Position numbers and translations under genes: made by a program. This document shows positions 7,384 to 15,689 of a stretch of 39,251 bases of DNA, one piece after another (the stretch's first letter is position 1; the number at the start of each line of letters is the position of its first letter). Source of the DNA: Bacillota bacterium (GTDB taxonomy: Bacteria > Bacillota > Clostridia > Oscillospirales > Ruminococcaceae); the NCBI GenBank assembly GCA_029572815.1, contig JAKPUQ010000100.1, positions 1 to 39,251 of the forward strand, in the 5' to 3' direction. Below the pieces are notes generated by a model. That model was not told where the DNA came from and ran no database searches. It saw only the letters and a list, made by a program, of their open reading frames with translations.

Positions 7384-8397
7384 TCAGCGGCGGTAATTAT
7401 TGAAGCTGTTCTGATAACCGTAACCGGCTCTCTCATTCTTGTCCTTATAACGGCAGACAAGCACCATTATCAGTGTCATTATTGCGCCGAGTATCGCTGT
7501 ATCCGCAAATACGCATCTCAGGAACCTGAACCGAAGCACAGTGACCATAGCCTTACCGTCCCTGACCTCAGAAAGCTTTGAATTTATAACGCCGATACCG
7601 TAGCTCTTGTCATAGTCATTCTGGTCGCCGCCCGAGAAGACCACCTTATCCGCAAGCTGTCTTGCGGCTCTGTCGGACTTGCGCTCGCCTCTCTTAGCGT
7701 CCTTTATCTTGAGATAAAGGCTGAAGCCTGAATGTATCTTATCCTCATTGTCATGATCGATATAGGTATTATCACTGTTTATCACTTCTCCGCTTACCGG
7801 GAAGTCAAAGGATTCGATCATCTGACCGCCCTCGTGAAGCACCGTTATCTTTGCAGGCGAGACAATATAGTTCTCATCCACAGTATAGGAGTCAAGCCTA
7901 AGCTGTATATCATCGATCGTCTCCATTATGCTGAATATCTTTCCTGCTTCGCCTGCCTTTATCAATTCGCTGACATCGATGACTCCCACAGCGCTCTTGA
8001 ACTTATCAGCTCCAAGATCATTATCCTCATAGACAAGTGCAAAAATGCCGTCAGACAGCCTGCTCATGCCGTTTTCATCGAACATTATCACAGACTGGTC
8101 CATCTGAACATTGGTAAATACAAATGTGCTGATGAAGTTCTCTTTCAGATCCAGGGTGGAATTGTCCAGCAGACAGCGGACAGTAAGTCCGCTAAGTCCG
8201 TTGCTCTTGCCTTCTTCCTCGGGCTCCTTATAAAGCGGATGGATCATCTGATCCACCTTTGAAGAGTAGCCCTTCATGGAGTCAGTCATCCTGTTAACCA
8301 GCAGCTTATCAACAAACAGCGAGCCAACAGCATTGACGATAAAGAATATGCCTGTCAGAAACGCAAACCAGATTATAACTCTTTTTAAAAGCTTCAT
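7384..8397 (-). CDS. Hypothetical protein with two membrane segments
   Basis: A 337-residue protein with a TM segment at about 7-27 and another at about 299-316. The long middle part should lie outside the cell, with short tails inside. The C-terminal tail is Tyr/Asn/Arg-rich (YGYQNSFNNYRR). No catalytic motif or known domain is recognisable. GGGAG lies 11 nt upstream of the ATG, and a near-consensus promoter makes the gene an independent unit. This two-TM layout is common in Ruminococcus membrane proteins of unknown role. Confidence 0.75.
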   Translation of the reverse strand: MKLLKRVIIWFAFLTGIFFIVNAVGSLFVDKLLVNRMTDSMKGYSSKVDQMIHPLYKEPEEEGKSNGLSGLTVRCLLDNSTLDLKENFISTFVFTNVQMDQSVIMFDENGMSRLSDGIFALVYEDNDLGADKFKSAVGVIDVSELIKAGEAGKIFSIMETIDDIQLRLDSYTVDENYIVSPAKITVLHEGGQMIESFDFPVSGEVINSDNTYIDHDNEDKIHSGFSLYLKIKDAKRGERKSDRAARQLADKVVFSGGDQNDYDKSYGIGVINSKLSEVRDGKAMVTVLRFRFLRCVFADTAILGAIMTLIMVLVCRYKDKNERAGYGYQNSFNNYRR

Positions 8398-8444
8398 AGT
8401 AAAATTACTCCCTTCGAAATGATCCCAATAATATCATTTAATGA

Positions 8445-8473
8445 ATTATATACTATTTTAAATAAAAAGTCAA
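8445..8473 (-). promoter_or_regulatory. Promoter of the two-TM protein gene
   Basis: TTGACT (8468-8473), 17 bp, TATAAT (8445-8450) on the minus strand. The gene-free stretch 8398-8737 contains this promoter, the opposite promoter at 8649-8677, and AT-rich sequence with an inverted repeat TTGCGAA/TTCGCAA (8606-8612 and 8635-8641). Confidence 0.85.
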
Positions 8474-8648
8474 TACTTCTTACTTCTGTCCCTCATCTTC
8501 GTCATTTTTACTAAGGGGTATTCCGTCAAATTGATGAAAACAGGGATTTTTTATTGTAATTGTGCACAAATATACGCGTTGAAAATTGTCCGCTATGTGC
8601 TATCCTTGCGAATTTCACTGTACTATTCTGCATTTTCGCAAAAAATAC

Positions 8649-8677
8649 TTGCAGTTTTTTGTGAATTGTGATAAAAT
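8649..8677 (+). promoter_or_regulatory. Promoter of the Ddl-like gene
   Basis: TTGCAG (8649-8654), 17 bp, TAAAAT (8672-8677). It lies just downstream of the TTGCGAA/TTCGCAA inverted repeat (8606-8641), which could be a regulator site. Confidence 0.65.
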
Positions 8678-8737
8678 AGAGTGATACTGGAAAATGACAA
8701 TAGATTTTTCAAGGATACTATTTAAAAGGAGAAACAT

Positions 8738-9811
8738 ATGGCAAAGATAAAAGCTGCCGTTATTTTCGGCGGCACTGCACGAGAGCATGACCTTTCCCTG
8801 GCGTCTGCCGCAGAGGTCATAAGCAGTATCCCGAGAGATAAATATGAGGTGATCTGCATCGGCATCACCCGTAAGGGACGCTGGCTCTATTTCCCCGGCG
8901 ACGCTGAGAGCATCGCTGACGGCACCTGGGATCAGGATCCCGACTGCACCTCCGCATTCATCTCGCCCGACCCTCTCCACAGAGGTATCATCACTATCGA
9001 GAACGGTGAGACCTCGCTGAAAAAGATAGACGTGGTATTTCCCGTACTCATGGGAAAAAGAGGCGGCGACGGCACTATACAGGGCCTTCTGGATCTTTCG
9101 GGCATTCCCTATGTGGGCAGCGGAGTTCTTGCTTCGGCTTCATGTATGGACAAGTCCCACACCCACATGGTCATGGACGATTACGATATTCTCACCGCTC
9201 CCTGGAGACTCATCACACAGCGTGAGATAAACCACCTGGACGAAAAATGCACCTCTATCGCTTCGGAGCTGGGCTTTCCGCTTGTGGTAAAGCCTGCAAA
9301 CAGCGGAAGCAACGCAGGAGTAAGCTTCGCGCATAACGGAGATGAGCTCCTTGCAGCGGTAAAGCTGGCATTCTCCAGCGACAATAAGGTGGTCATCGAA
9401 AAGTATATCAGCGGACGCAAGCTTGAGGCTGCTGTTTTCGGCTATGATTCGCCGATCTGCTCGGCTATCGGCGAGATAAACGCTCCCGATGTCCCCTATG
9501 ACCCCAACAATTTCAATGTAAGCACCGGCGATGACCTGACTATCCCCGCAGATCTTCCCAAGGACATCGAGAGGAAGGTAACGGAAACTGCGGTCACAGC
9601 CTTCAAGGCTCTGGGCTGCAAGGGCATGGCAAGAGTTGATATGTTCCTCACGGACAGCGGAGAGCTCCTTCTGAATAAGATCGGCACCATGCCCGGGCTC
9701 AGAAAGAACAGCGTTTTCCCCAGACTTATGGAGGAGCTCGGCTACTCACATGATGAGCTCATAGACGGGCTTCTGGAACAGGCTATGGACAACGCCGACA
9801 GGACTTACTGA
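8738..9811 (+). CDS. D-Ala-D-Ala ligase-like ATP-grasp protein with altered active site
   Basis: A 357-residue protein that aligns along its whole length with D-alanine-D-alanine ligase: GGTAREHDLSLAS (11-23), DGTIQGLLDLSGIPYVGSGV (111-130), the ATP lysine K185 in VVKPANSG, and TMPG (317-320). Several residues that are nearly invariant in Ddl are changed. The HGxxGEDG loop is MGKRGGDG (M105 for His, G110 for Glu). The NExNT metal site is NKIGT, so K314 and G316 replace the Mg-binding Glu and Asn. The omega-loop Lys-Tyr is also missing (PNNFN). D301 and E16 remain. It may be a paralogue with another substrate or a non-catalytic form. AAGGAG precedes the ATG. Confidence 0.85.
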   Translation: MAKIKAAVIFGGTAREHDLSLASAAEVISSIPRDKYEVICIGITRKGRWLYFPGDAESIADGTWDQDPDCTSAFISPDPLHRGIITIENGETSLKKIDVVFPVLMGKRGGDGTIQGLLDLSGIPYVGSGVLASASCMDKSHTHMVMDDYDILTAPWRLITQREINHLDEKCTSIASELGFPLVVKPANSGSNAGVSFAHNGDELLAAVKLAFSSDNKVVIEKYISGRKLEAAVFGYDSPICSAIGEINAPDVPYDPNNFNVSTGDDLTIPADLPKDIERKVTETAVTAFKALGCKGMARVDMFLTDSGELLLNKIGTMPGLRKNSVFPRLMEELGYSHDELIDGLLEQAMDNADRTY

Positions 9812-9833
9812 GCTATAAAAATGAAATAAAAAA

Positions 9834-10015
9834 GCGGCGAAGCCGCAGCATCGGGTTTCTCAAGGGAGGCTCTCCCTTGAGCAGGAAGGGGTGCGGGGAA
9901 GGGCAGCGCCCTTCCTGAAAAGTAGTGTGACGAGCGAAGCAATGTCACACGGCTGCAACGCACTCCCCCCCTCGGCTTGCCCGACGCTTTGACCTTCGGC
10001 ATACAGAAGTCAAAG
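9834..10015. repeat. Intergenic hairpin array (five stem-loops)
   Basis: The 227-bp gap between the Ddl-like gene and the ywiB-like gene holds five inverted repeats. They are GCGGC/GCCGC (9834-9846), a 10-bp stem CTCAAGGGAG/CTCCCTTGAG (9859-9881), GGAAGGGC/GCCCTTCC (9897-9915), GTGTGAC/GTCACAC (9925-9950) and CTTTGAC-TTC/GAA-GTCAAAG with one bulge (9987-10015). None has a clean U-tail. The first may still help end the ddl transcript. The pattern resembles dispersed intergenic repeats of Ruminococcus genomes, but copies elsewhere cannot be checked here. Confidence 0.7.
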
Positions 10016-10038
10016 TAATATACATTAAGGAGACTGCT

Positions 10039-10461
10039 TTGAAAAATAACGTTTTGATCTCACTGACGAGTATCCAGTGGCAGGAAGACGAAAAAAACGA
10101 AACAGAGCTGCTCACCAAAGCCAGAATGACCCACGAGAACGGCTGGGATATAATCTCCTATGAGGATACCTCCGCCACGGGCTTCGAGGGCTCGGTGACC
10201 ACCATCAAGGTGGACGACAGCAAGAACGCTTCCATTACCCGCGAGGGAACGGCAAACTCCGTCCTCTCCCTGGAGATAGGACGCAAACACTTCTGCCAGT
10301 ACGGAACTCCATACGGCAACCTTCAGATCGGCGTATACACCCACGCTATCGAAAATACCCTGGCCGAAAACGGAAGGCTCTACCTTAAATATACTCTCGA
10401 TCTCAATTCCTCGTATCTATCTGATAACGAGATAATAATGACAGTACAGGCTCAGAACTGA
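10039..10461 (+). CDS. DUF1934 (YwiB-like) beta-barrel protein
   Basis: A 140-residue protein with a lipocalin/calycin-like all-beta pattern: alternating strands, SVLSLEIGRKHFCQYGTPYG in the middle and a Y(T/K)LDLNSSYLSDNEI ending. This matches the DUF1934 family, of which B. subtilis YwiB is the example. In B. subtilis ywiB is also directly upstream of argS, and here argS follows after 23 bp. The start is TTG (10039-10041) with AAGGAG about 8 nt before it. The molecular function is unknown. Confidence 0.85.
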   Translation: MKNNVLISLTSIQWQEDEKNETELLTKARMTHENGWDIISYEDTSATGFEGSVTTIKVDDSKNASITREGTANSVLSLEIGRKHFCQYGTPYGNLQIGVYTHAIENTLAENGRLYLKYTLDLNSSYLSDNEIIMTVQAQN

Positions 10462-10484
10462 GTCAAAAAGAAAGGATAGATCAA

Positions 10485-12254
10485 ATGTCAGACCTTATCA
10501 ATTCCGCATCGCTCCGTCTCCGTGAAGTTATCATGGACGCTCTCGGAGTGCTGGTGGCTGAGGAGAAGATCCCCTCGGAGCCACTCCCCCCATTCAATAT
10601 CGAGATCCCTGCGGATAAGTCCCACGGTGATTTCGCCGCAAACACCGCTATGGTATGCGCAAAGGCTCTCAGAATGCCCCCCAGAAAGATCGCCGAGCTC
10701 ATCTGCGAAAAGCTCAGCCTTGAGGGAACTATCTTCGAGAGAGCCGAGGTGGCAGGTCCCGGATTTCTCAACTTCTTCCTCAGCAGGAAATGGTTCTCGG
10801 ACGTTGTGAAGAACGTCCTTGACGAGGGAGAAAACTACGGCAAGACCGACCTTGGCAAGGGCAAGAGAGTCCTTGTGGAGTTCGTTTCCGCAAACCCCAC
10901 AGGTCCCATGCACATCGGCAACGCAAGAGGCGGCGCTATCGGAGACTGTCTCGCCAGCGTTCTCCAGTGGGCAGGCTATCATGCCGAGCGTGAGTTCTAC
11001 GTCAATGACGCAGGAAATCAGATCGAAAAGTTCGGAAAGTCTCTGGAGCTCAGATACTTGCAGCTCTGCTCCCCCAAGGGACAGGAGCTCCTGGCTCAGT
11101 ACAAGAACGACACCGAGAAGCTCTGCTCCGAGATCTTCGCAGGAAGCGGCGAGGGCGGAGAGTTCGAGATGCCCGAGGATGTTTACCTTGGCACCGACAT
11201 CATCGAACACGCCAGGAACTTCTATGACATAAACGGAAAGGCTATGGAAAGCGTTTCCGGGGAAGAGCGCAGAAAGGCTCTGGTCGATTACGCACTTCCT
11301 ATTAATATAGCAGGTCTTGAGCGTGACCTTAAGAAGTACCGCATCGTTTACGATAACTGGTTCCGCGAGAGCACAGTCCACGAAAAGAACGAGACCAAGA
11401 AGGTGGTTGACAAGCTCATTGAGGCAGGCAAGGCTTATGAGCAGGACGGCGCCATCTGGTTCAGGGCTACGGAATACGGTCTGGACAAGGACTTCGTTCT
11501 CAGGAGAAGCAACGGTCTCTATACTTATATAGTACCCGACATCGCTTATCATTATGACAAGCTGGTGACACGTAACTTTGACAAGGCGATAAACGTACTT
11601 GGCGCCGATCACCACGGCTACGTTCCAAGACTGAAGGCTGCTCTGACAGCCCTGGGCGTTGACGCCGACAAGCTTGACGTTGTCCTCATGCAGATGGTAA
11701 TGCTGGTCCGCGACGGCGAGGTAGTAAAGCTCTCCAAGAGAAGCGGCAAGGCTATCACCCTTGTAACTCTCCTGGACGAGATACCCATAGACGCAGCACG
11801 TTTCTTCTTCAACCTCCGCGAGGCAAACTCACAGTTTGAGTTCGACCTTGATCTGGCTATCGAGAAGTCCTCACAGAACCCAGTTTACTACGTTCAGTAC
11901 GCCCACGCAAGAATTTGCAGCCTGCTGAGAAACCTCAGTGAAGAGGGCGTTGAGATACCCGAGACTGCCGACCTTGATCTCCTTGATAATCCCCGCGAGA
12001 TCGAGCTTATCCGTCATCTGGCTTCACTCCCCAGGGAGATAAATACGGCCGCAAAGAGCTACGATCCCTCCAAGATCACCAAGTATACCGTTGATCTGGC
12101 AACTCTCTTCCACCGCTTCTATGACGCCTGCAGCGTAAAGAACGCAGAGAATGAGCAGATCAGGGACGCACGTATCCTCCTCTGTGTGGCAGTCCGCCAG
12201 ACACTCAGGAACGCTCTGGAGATACTCAATATCGACAGACCCGAGAAGATGTAA
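10485..12254 (+). CDS. argS: Arginyl-tRNA synthetase
   Basis: A 589-residue class I synthetase, slightly longer than the usual 550-580. The N-terminal Add1 domain covers about 1-115. The HIGH-type motif is GPMHIGN (140-146) and the KMSKS-like loop is LSKRSGK (416-422). The C-terminal DALR anticodon-binding domain starts near VYYVQYAHARICSLL. It charges tRNA-Arg with arginine in the cytoplasm. AAAGGA lies upstream of the ATG. Only weak hairpins follow it. Confidence 0.97.
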   Translation: MSDLINSASLRLREVIMDALGVLVAEEKIPSEPLPPFNIEIPADKSHGDFAANTAMVCAKALRMPPRKIAELICEKLSLEGTIFERAEVAGPGFLNFFLSRKWFSDVVKNVLDEGENYGKTDLGKGKRVLVEFVSANPTGPMHIGNARGGAIGDCLASVLQWAGYHAEREFYVNDAGNQIEKFGKSLELRYLQLCSPKGQELLAQYKNDTEKLCSEIFAGSGEGGEFEMPEDVYLGTDIIEHARNFYDINGKAMESVSGEERRKALVDYALPINIAGLERDLKKYRIVYDNWFRESTVHEKNETKKVVDKLIEAGKAYEQDGAIWFRATEYGLDKDFVLRRSNGLYTYIVPDIAYHYDKLVTRNFDKAINVLGADHHGYVPRLKAALTALGVDADKLDVVLMQMVMLVRDGEVVKLSKRSGKAITLVTLLDEIPIDAARFFFNLREANSQFEFDLDLAIEKSSQNPVYYVQYAHARICSLLRNLSEEGVEIPETADLDLLDNPREIELIRHLASLPREINTAAKSYDPSKITKYTVDLATLFHRFYDACSVKNAENEQIRDARILLCVAVRQTLRNALEILNIDRPEKM

Positions 12255-12270
12255 GAAATTACATTTTCCA

Positions 12271-12319
12271 CCGTAAAAATTACGGTTTGGTTACAGAAAA
12301 ATCACCGCATTTGGTGATT
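12271..12319 (+). terminator. Two weak hairpins after argS
   Basis: CCGTAA/TTACGG (12271-12285) is followed by TTTGGTT, and AATCACC/GGTGATT (12300-12319) has no U-run. Either may slow or partly stop the argS transcript; neither is a strong terminator. Confidence 0.4.
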
Positions 12320-12372
12320 ATAGACAAAATTCAACATATATGTAAGTCATGTTTGTGAGCCTTCGGACGAAA

Positions 12373-12416
12373 GTTAACACTTTGTTAACAAATTACAGGC
12401 AAAAATGTGTTACAAT
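12373..12416 (+). promoter_or_regulatory. Extended -10 promoter with GTTAAC inverted repeats
   Basis: TGTTACAAT (12408-12416) is an extended -10 element. The -35 is unclear. Two copies of the palindrome GTTAAC (12373-12378 and 12384-12389) lie in the -35 zone and could be a regulator site, perhaps for self-regulation by the PucR-type protein. The transcribed leader has a small hairpin GGAGC/GCTCC near 12431-12445. Confidence 0.5.
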
Positions 12417-12504
12417 TTGTAATATGTTGAGGAGCGATGTGCTCCCCGACTCTCTCTGAAGGTCCGCTCAAAATAAGATCTTATTAAGAGAAAGGATGTT
12501 AATC

Positions 12505-13590
12505 ATGTCCAACAGATTATTTCAGGGTTTAGTTCATCAGATGCGCGACTCTATCGACGCTACCATCGGTGTAGTGGACGAGACCGCAACTATCATCGCC
12601 TGCAGCGACCTCGCCCGCGTAGGTACCACTAATGAATTCGTTTCACTGGACCTCAGCGATTCCCACGACATCTTCATCCGCGACGGCTTCACCTACAAGC
12701 CCTTCGGCTCAAGAGTAAAGCCCGACTATGCGGTTTTCGTGGAAGGCGTTGACGACGCTGCTGCAAAGTATGCGAGCATTCTCGCTATCGCACTTTCAAA
12801 TATCAAGCAGTACTACGATGAGAAGTATGACAGAAACAACTTCATAAAGAATGTCATCCTCGATAACGTTCTCCCCGGAGATATAGTTATCAAGGCAAGA
12901 GAGCTCCACTTCAACGCTGAGATCAGCCGCGCTGTATTCCTTATCAGGATTATCTCCGCTAACGACATTTCAGCTTATGATGTTATCCAGAACCTCTTCC
13001 CCGACAAGAACAAGGACTTCGTCTTCAATATCACTGAGACTGATATCGTTCTCGTCAAGGAGCTCAAGAGCGCTGTTGACTCAAAGGATCTTGAGAAGCT
13101 GGCTCGTTCTATCGCTGACACTCTCAGCAGTGAGTTCTATACAAGAGTTAACGTTGGTATCGGTACAGCCGTTGTCGGCGTTAAGGATCTGGCTCGTTCC
13201 TTCAAGGAAGCTCAGATGGCTCTTGAGGTAGGCAAGGTATTCGATACAGACAAGGTTATCGTAAGCTATGACAACCTGGGTATCGCTCGTCTTATCTATC
13301 ACCTCCCCACAACTCTCTGTGAGACCTTCCTCCACGAGGTATTCAAGGTTGGCAGCATCGAGTCACTGGATCACGAGACTCTCTTCACTATCCAGAAGTT
13401 CTTTGAAAATAACCTGAACGTATCAGAGACTTCCAGAAAGCTCTTCGTTCACAGAAATACACTCGTTTACAGACTGGAAAAAATCAAGAAGCTTACAGGT
13501 CTTGATCTCCGTGAGTTCGATCACGCTATCATATTCAAGATCGCTCTCATGGTAAAGAAGTACCTGTCTGCTAACCCTGTCAAGTTCTGA
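12505..13590 (+). CDS. PucR/CdaR-type transcriptional regulator
   Basis: A 361-residue regulator. The C-terminal part (about 303-355) is the PucR-type helix-turn-helix, with LNVSETSRKLFVHRN, then LVYRLEKI and LTGLDLREFDHAI. The middle (about 180-270) resembles the GGDEF-like CdaR domain, and the N-terminus (1-110) looks like a sensor fold. The family controls sugar-diacid, purine or amino-acid genes; the ligand here is unknown. The frame is open from an ATG at 12496, but that would leave AAAGG with no spacing. The ATG at 12505 (MSNRLF) has AAAGGA 9 nt upstream and is preferred. It lies between argS and ftsE. Confidence 0.85.
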   Translation: MSNRLFQGLVHQMRDSIDATIGVVDETATIIACSDLARVGTTNEFVSLDLSDSHDIFIRDGFTYKPFGSRVKPDYAVFVEGVDDAAAKYASILAIALSNIKQYYDEKYDRNNFIKNVILDNVLPGDIVIKARELHFNAEISRAVFLIRIISANDISAYDVIQNLFPDKNKDFVFNITETDIVLVKELKSAVDSKDLEKLARSIADTLSSEFYTRVNVGIGTAVVGVKDLARSFKEAQMALEVGKVFDTDKVIVSYDNLGIARLIYHLPTTLCETFLHEVFKVGSIESLDHETLFTIQKFFENNLNVSETSRKLFVHRNTLVYRLEKIKKLTGLDLREFDHAIIFKIALMVKKYLSANPVKF

Positions 13591-13623
13591 TAAAGCCTTT
13601 TCACAGGCATTATATTGAACTTT

Positions 13624-13645
13624 GGGCGGAATATTTCCGCCCTTT
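13624..13645 (+). terminator. Hairpin between the regulator gene and ftsE
   Basis: GGGCGGAA pairs with TTCCGCCC around TAT, followed by TTTAC. It probably ends most regulator transcripts; some read-through into ftsE is likely because no clear promoter lies between. Confidence 0.6.
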
Positions 13646-13669
13646 ACAGATTAAGGTAGGTGTGACCCA

Positions 13670-14689
13670 TTGGTAGAACTTAAAAACGTATCCGTGACCT
13701 ACTCAAGCGGTGTTGACGCCCTCAATAACGTCAGCCTCAAGATAAACGACGGCGATTTCGCCTTCGTGGTAGGTTCATCAGGTGCGGGAAAAAGTACTAT
13801 GATCAAGCTTCTTCTGAAGGAAATAGACGCAACAAGCGGTGTTGTTACCGTAAACGGCTATAACCTCAACAAGCTTAAAAGAAGAAAGATCCCCGAATTC
13901 CGCCGTACACTCGGCTTCGTATTCCAGGATTTCAGACTTATCCCGTCGATGACAGTATATGAGAACATCGCTTTCGTTCTCAGAGTTATCGACGCCCCAA
14001 TCAAATACATACGCAAGAGAGTTCCCTACGTTATAAGTCTGGTAGGACTCCACGCAAAAACAAACTCTTACCCCGATGAGCTCTCGGGCGGCGAAAAGCA
14101 GCGTGTTGCCATTGCAAGAGCGCTGGTAAACGACCCCCAGCTCATCATCGCAGACGAGCCTACGGGTAATATTGATCCCGAGCTCTCCTACGAGATCGTA
14201 GAGCTCCTCAAGGGCATCAACGATCAGGGTACTACTATACTCATGGTTACCCATGAGCACGATCTGGTCCGTCACTTCGGCGGACGTATCATCAACATCA
14301 CCGAGGGCGAGATCGTCTTCGATGAGGTCATCACAGGTACGGGTGACGAGCTCCTTGCCGATATGGATTCTGAGATACCCACAGAGGCAATGGCTGCTGC
14401 TATCAGCGATGCAGAGCGGGTAAACGAGCCTGCTGCACAGGAGGAGCCCCAGCTCACCAATACCGAGGAGGCTATAGACCTACCCATCGAGAATATGACC
14501 GCTGATGATATTATCTCCGCTATCGGCGGTATCCCCGACGGCAGCTCCTCAGACGAGCCCGAGCTCATGCAGAAGCTTGCCGATAACATCGACGTGGATA
14601 TCGAAGAATCAAAACAGGTAAGCAAAGCGGAAACTCTCGAGGAGCTTCTCGCCGCACTCACAGAAAAGACTGAAGGAGGTGCGGAATGA
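13670..14689 (+). CDS. ftsE: Cell-division ABC ATPase FtsE with long acidic tail
   Basis: A 339-residue protein. Residues 1-220 are a standard FtsE ATPase with Walker A GSSGAGKST (35-43), signature LSGGEKQRVAIARAL (138-152) and Walker B LIIADEPTGN (158-167). The domain is normally about 220-230 residues. Here a further ~118 residues follow, very rich in Asp, Glu, Ala and Ser, with two short helical stretches at the end. With FtsX it forms the membrane complex that switches on cell-wall hydrolases at the septum. The start is TTG (13670) behind GGTAGGTG. It overlaps ftsX by 4 nt (ATGA). Confidence 0.95.
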   Translation: MVELKNVSVTYSSGVDALNNVSLKINDGDFAFVVGSSGAGKSTMIKLLLKEIDATSGVVTVNGYNLNKLKRRKIPEFRRTLGFVFQDFRLIPSMTVYENIAFVLRVIDAPIKYIRKRVPYVISLVGLHAKTNSYPDELSGGEKQRVAIARALVNDPQLIIADEPTGNIDPELSYEIVELLKGINDQGTTILMVTHEHDLVRHFGGRIINITEGEIVFDEVITGTGDELLADMDSEIPTEAMAAAISDAERVNEPAAQEEPQLTNTEEAIDLPIENMTADDIISAIGGIPDGSSSDEPELMQKLADNIDVDIEESKQVSKAETLEELLAALTEKTEGGAE

Positions 14690-15597
14690 AGCTGAGCGGT
14701 ATCAAATACCTCGCCGATCAGGGCGTGGAAAATATATGGAAGAACAAGATGATGGCGTTCGCAACATTCTGCGTACTGCTCATATCCCTTCTCCTGGTCG
14801 GAATTGCAGGTCTGTTCTATATCAACCTCAATTCCATGATCAAGGGCCTGGGCAGCCAGAACGAGGTGGTCGTTCTTATGAACGTAGGCACCACCGAGGA
14901 GCAGAATTCCGCTGCGGAAGCCGCTATCAATGAGCTTCCCAACATCGACAAGGTCACCTTTATCTCCAAGGAGGACGCCCTTTCAAGACAGAAGGCTAAC
15001 CTCCCCAACGCTGAGAAGATCTTCGACGAGTATATCGGCTCGGACGCAAGCTTCATGCCCGACGGCTTCAGCGTTACAGTAAAGGATACTGACCTCATCA
15101 CAGAGACTACCGAAAAGATAAGCGCTATCGCCAATGTTCAGAGTGCTTCCGCTTCTCCCCAGGTAGCTGAGTTCCTGAGAGAGCTCAGAAGAGTCGTTTC
15201 TCTTATCGCAGGTGCTATTATCATCGCACTTGCCGTTGTTTCAATGATCATTATCTCCAATACCACAAAGGCAAGCGTTTTTGCCCGCCGTGAGGAGATA
15301 CAGATAATGAAGTATGTAGGCGCTACAAACGCATTTATCCGTATGCCCTTCTTCGTTGAGGGTATGGTGACCGGTCTCTTTGCAGGCGCAGGCGCATACT
15401 TTATAACCTGGGCTGTATATCGTGCGATATACAACATGATAACCGATCAGGGTATGCTCATGAACACCTTCGGCGTTAAGAGCATTATCCCGTTCTCTGA
15501 CATCAGGCTTCCCCTGGCACTTGCTTATCTCGTGTTCGGCGCTCTTATCGGAGCTCTGGGAAGTGTGGTAAGCACAAGAAAGCATATCGACGTCTGA
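14686..15597 (+). CDS. ftsX: Cell-division membrane protein FtsX
   Basis: A 303-residue permease-like protein with the FtsX layout: one TM segment near 25-48, an extracellular domain of about 110 residues, then three TM segments in the C-terminal half, including VVSLIAGAIIIALAVVSMII. The cytoplasmic VFARREEIQIMKYVGA loop is characteristic. It has no ATPase of its own and pairs with FtsE, whose stop overlaps its start (ATGA). The extracellular loop is expected to contact the coiled coil of the M23 protein encoded next. Confidence 0.95.
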   Translation: MKLSGIKYLADQGVENIWKNKMMAFATFCVLLISLLLVGIAGLFYINLNSMIKGLGSQNEVVVLMNVGTTEEQNSAAEAAINELPNIDKVTFISKEDALSRQKANLPNAEKIFDEYIGSDASFMPDGFSVTVKDTDLITETTEKISAIANVQSASASPQVAEFLRELRRVVSLIAGAIIIALAVVSMIIISNTTKASVFARREEIQIMKYVGATNAFIRMPFFVEGMVTGLFAGAGAYFITWAVYRAIYNMITDQGMLMNTFGVKSIIPFSDIRLPLALAYLVFGALIGALGSVVSTRKHIDV

Positions 15598-15689
15598 TAT
15601 GCAGCATACCAATCAGAAGATGTGAATTTTTTTATGAAAGGAGTGTGCATTCGGACAGCAATTCCCTTAGTCCGATACGCAGCTTAATT

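Noticed and set aside
10488..11615. Long minus-strand open frame (375 codons) opposite argS
   Set aside because: It is the antisense shadow of argS, whose motifs and ribosome site are clear; the antisense protein has no recognisable domain.
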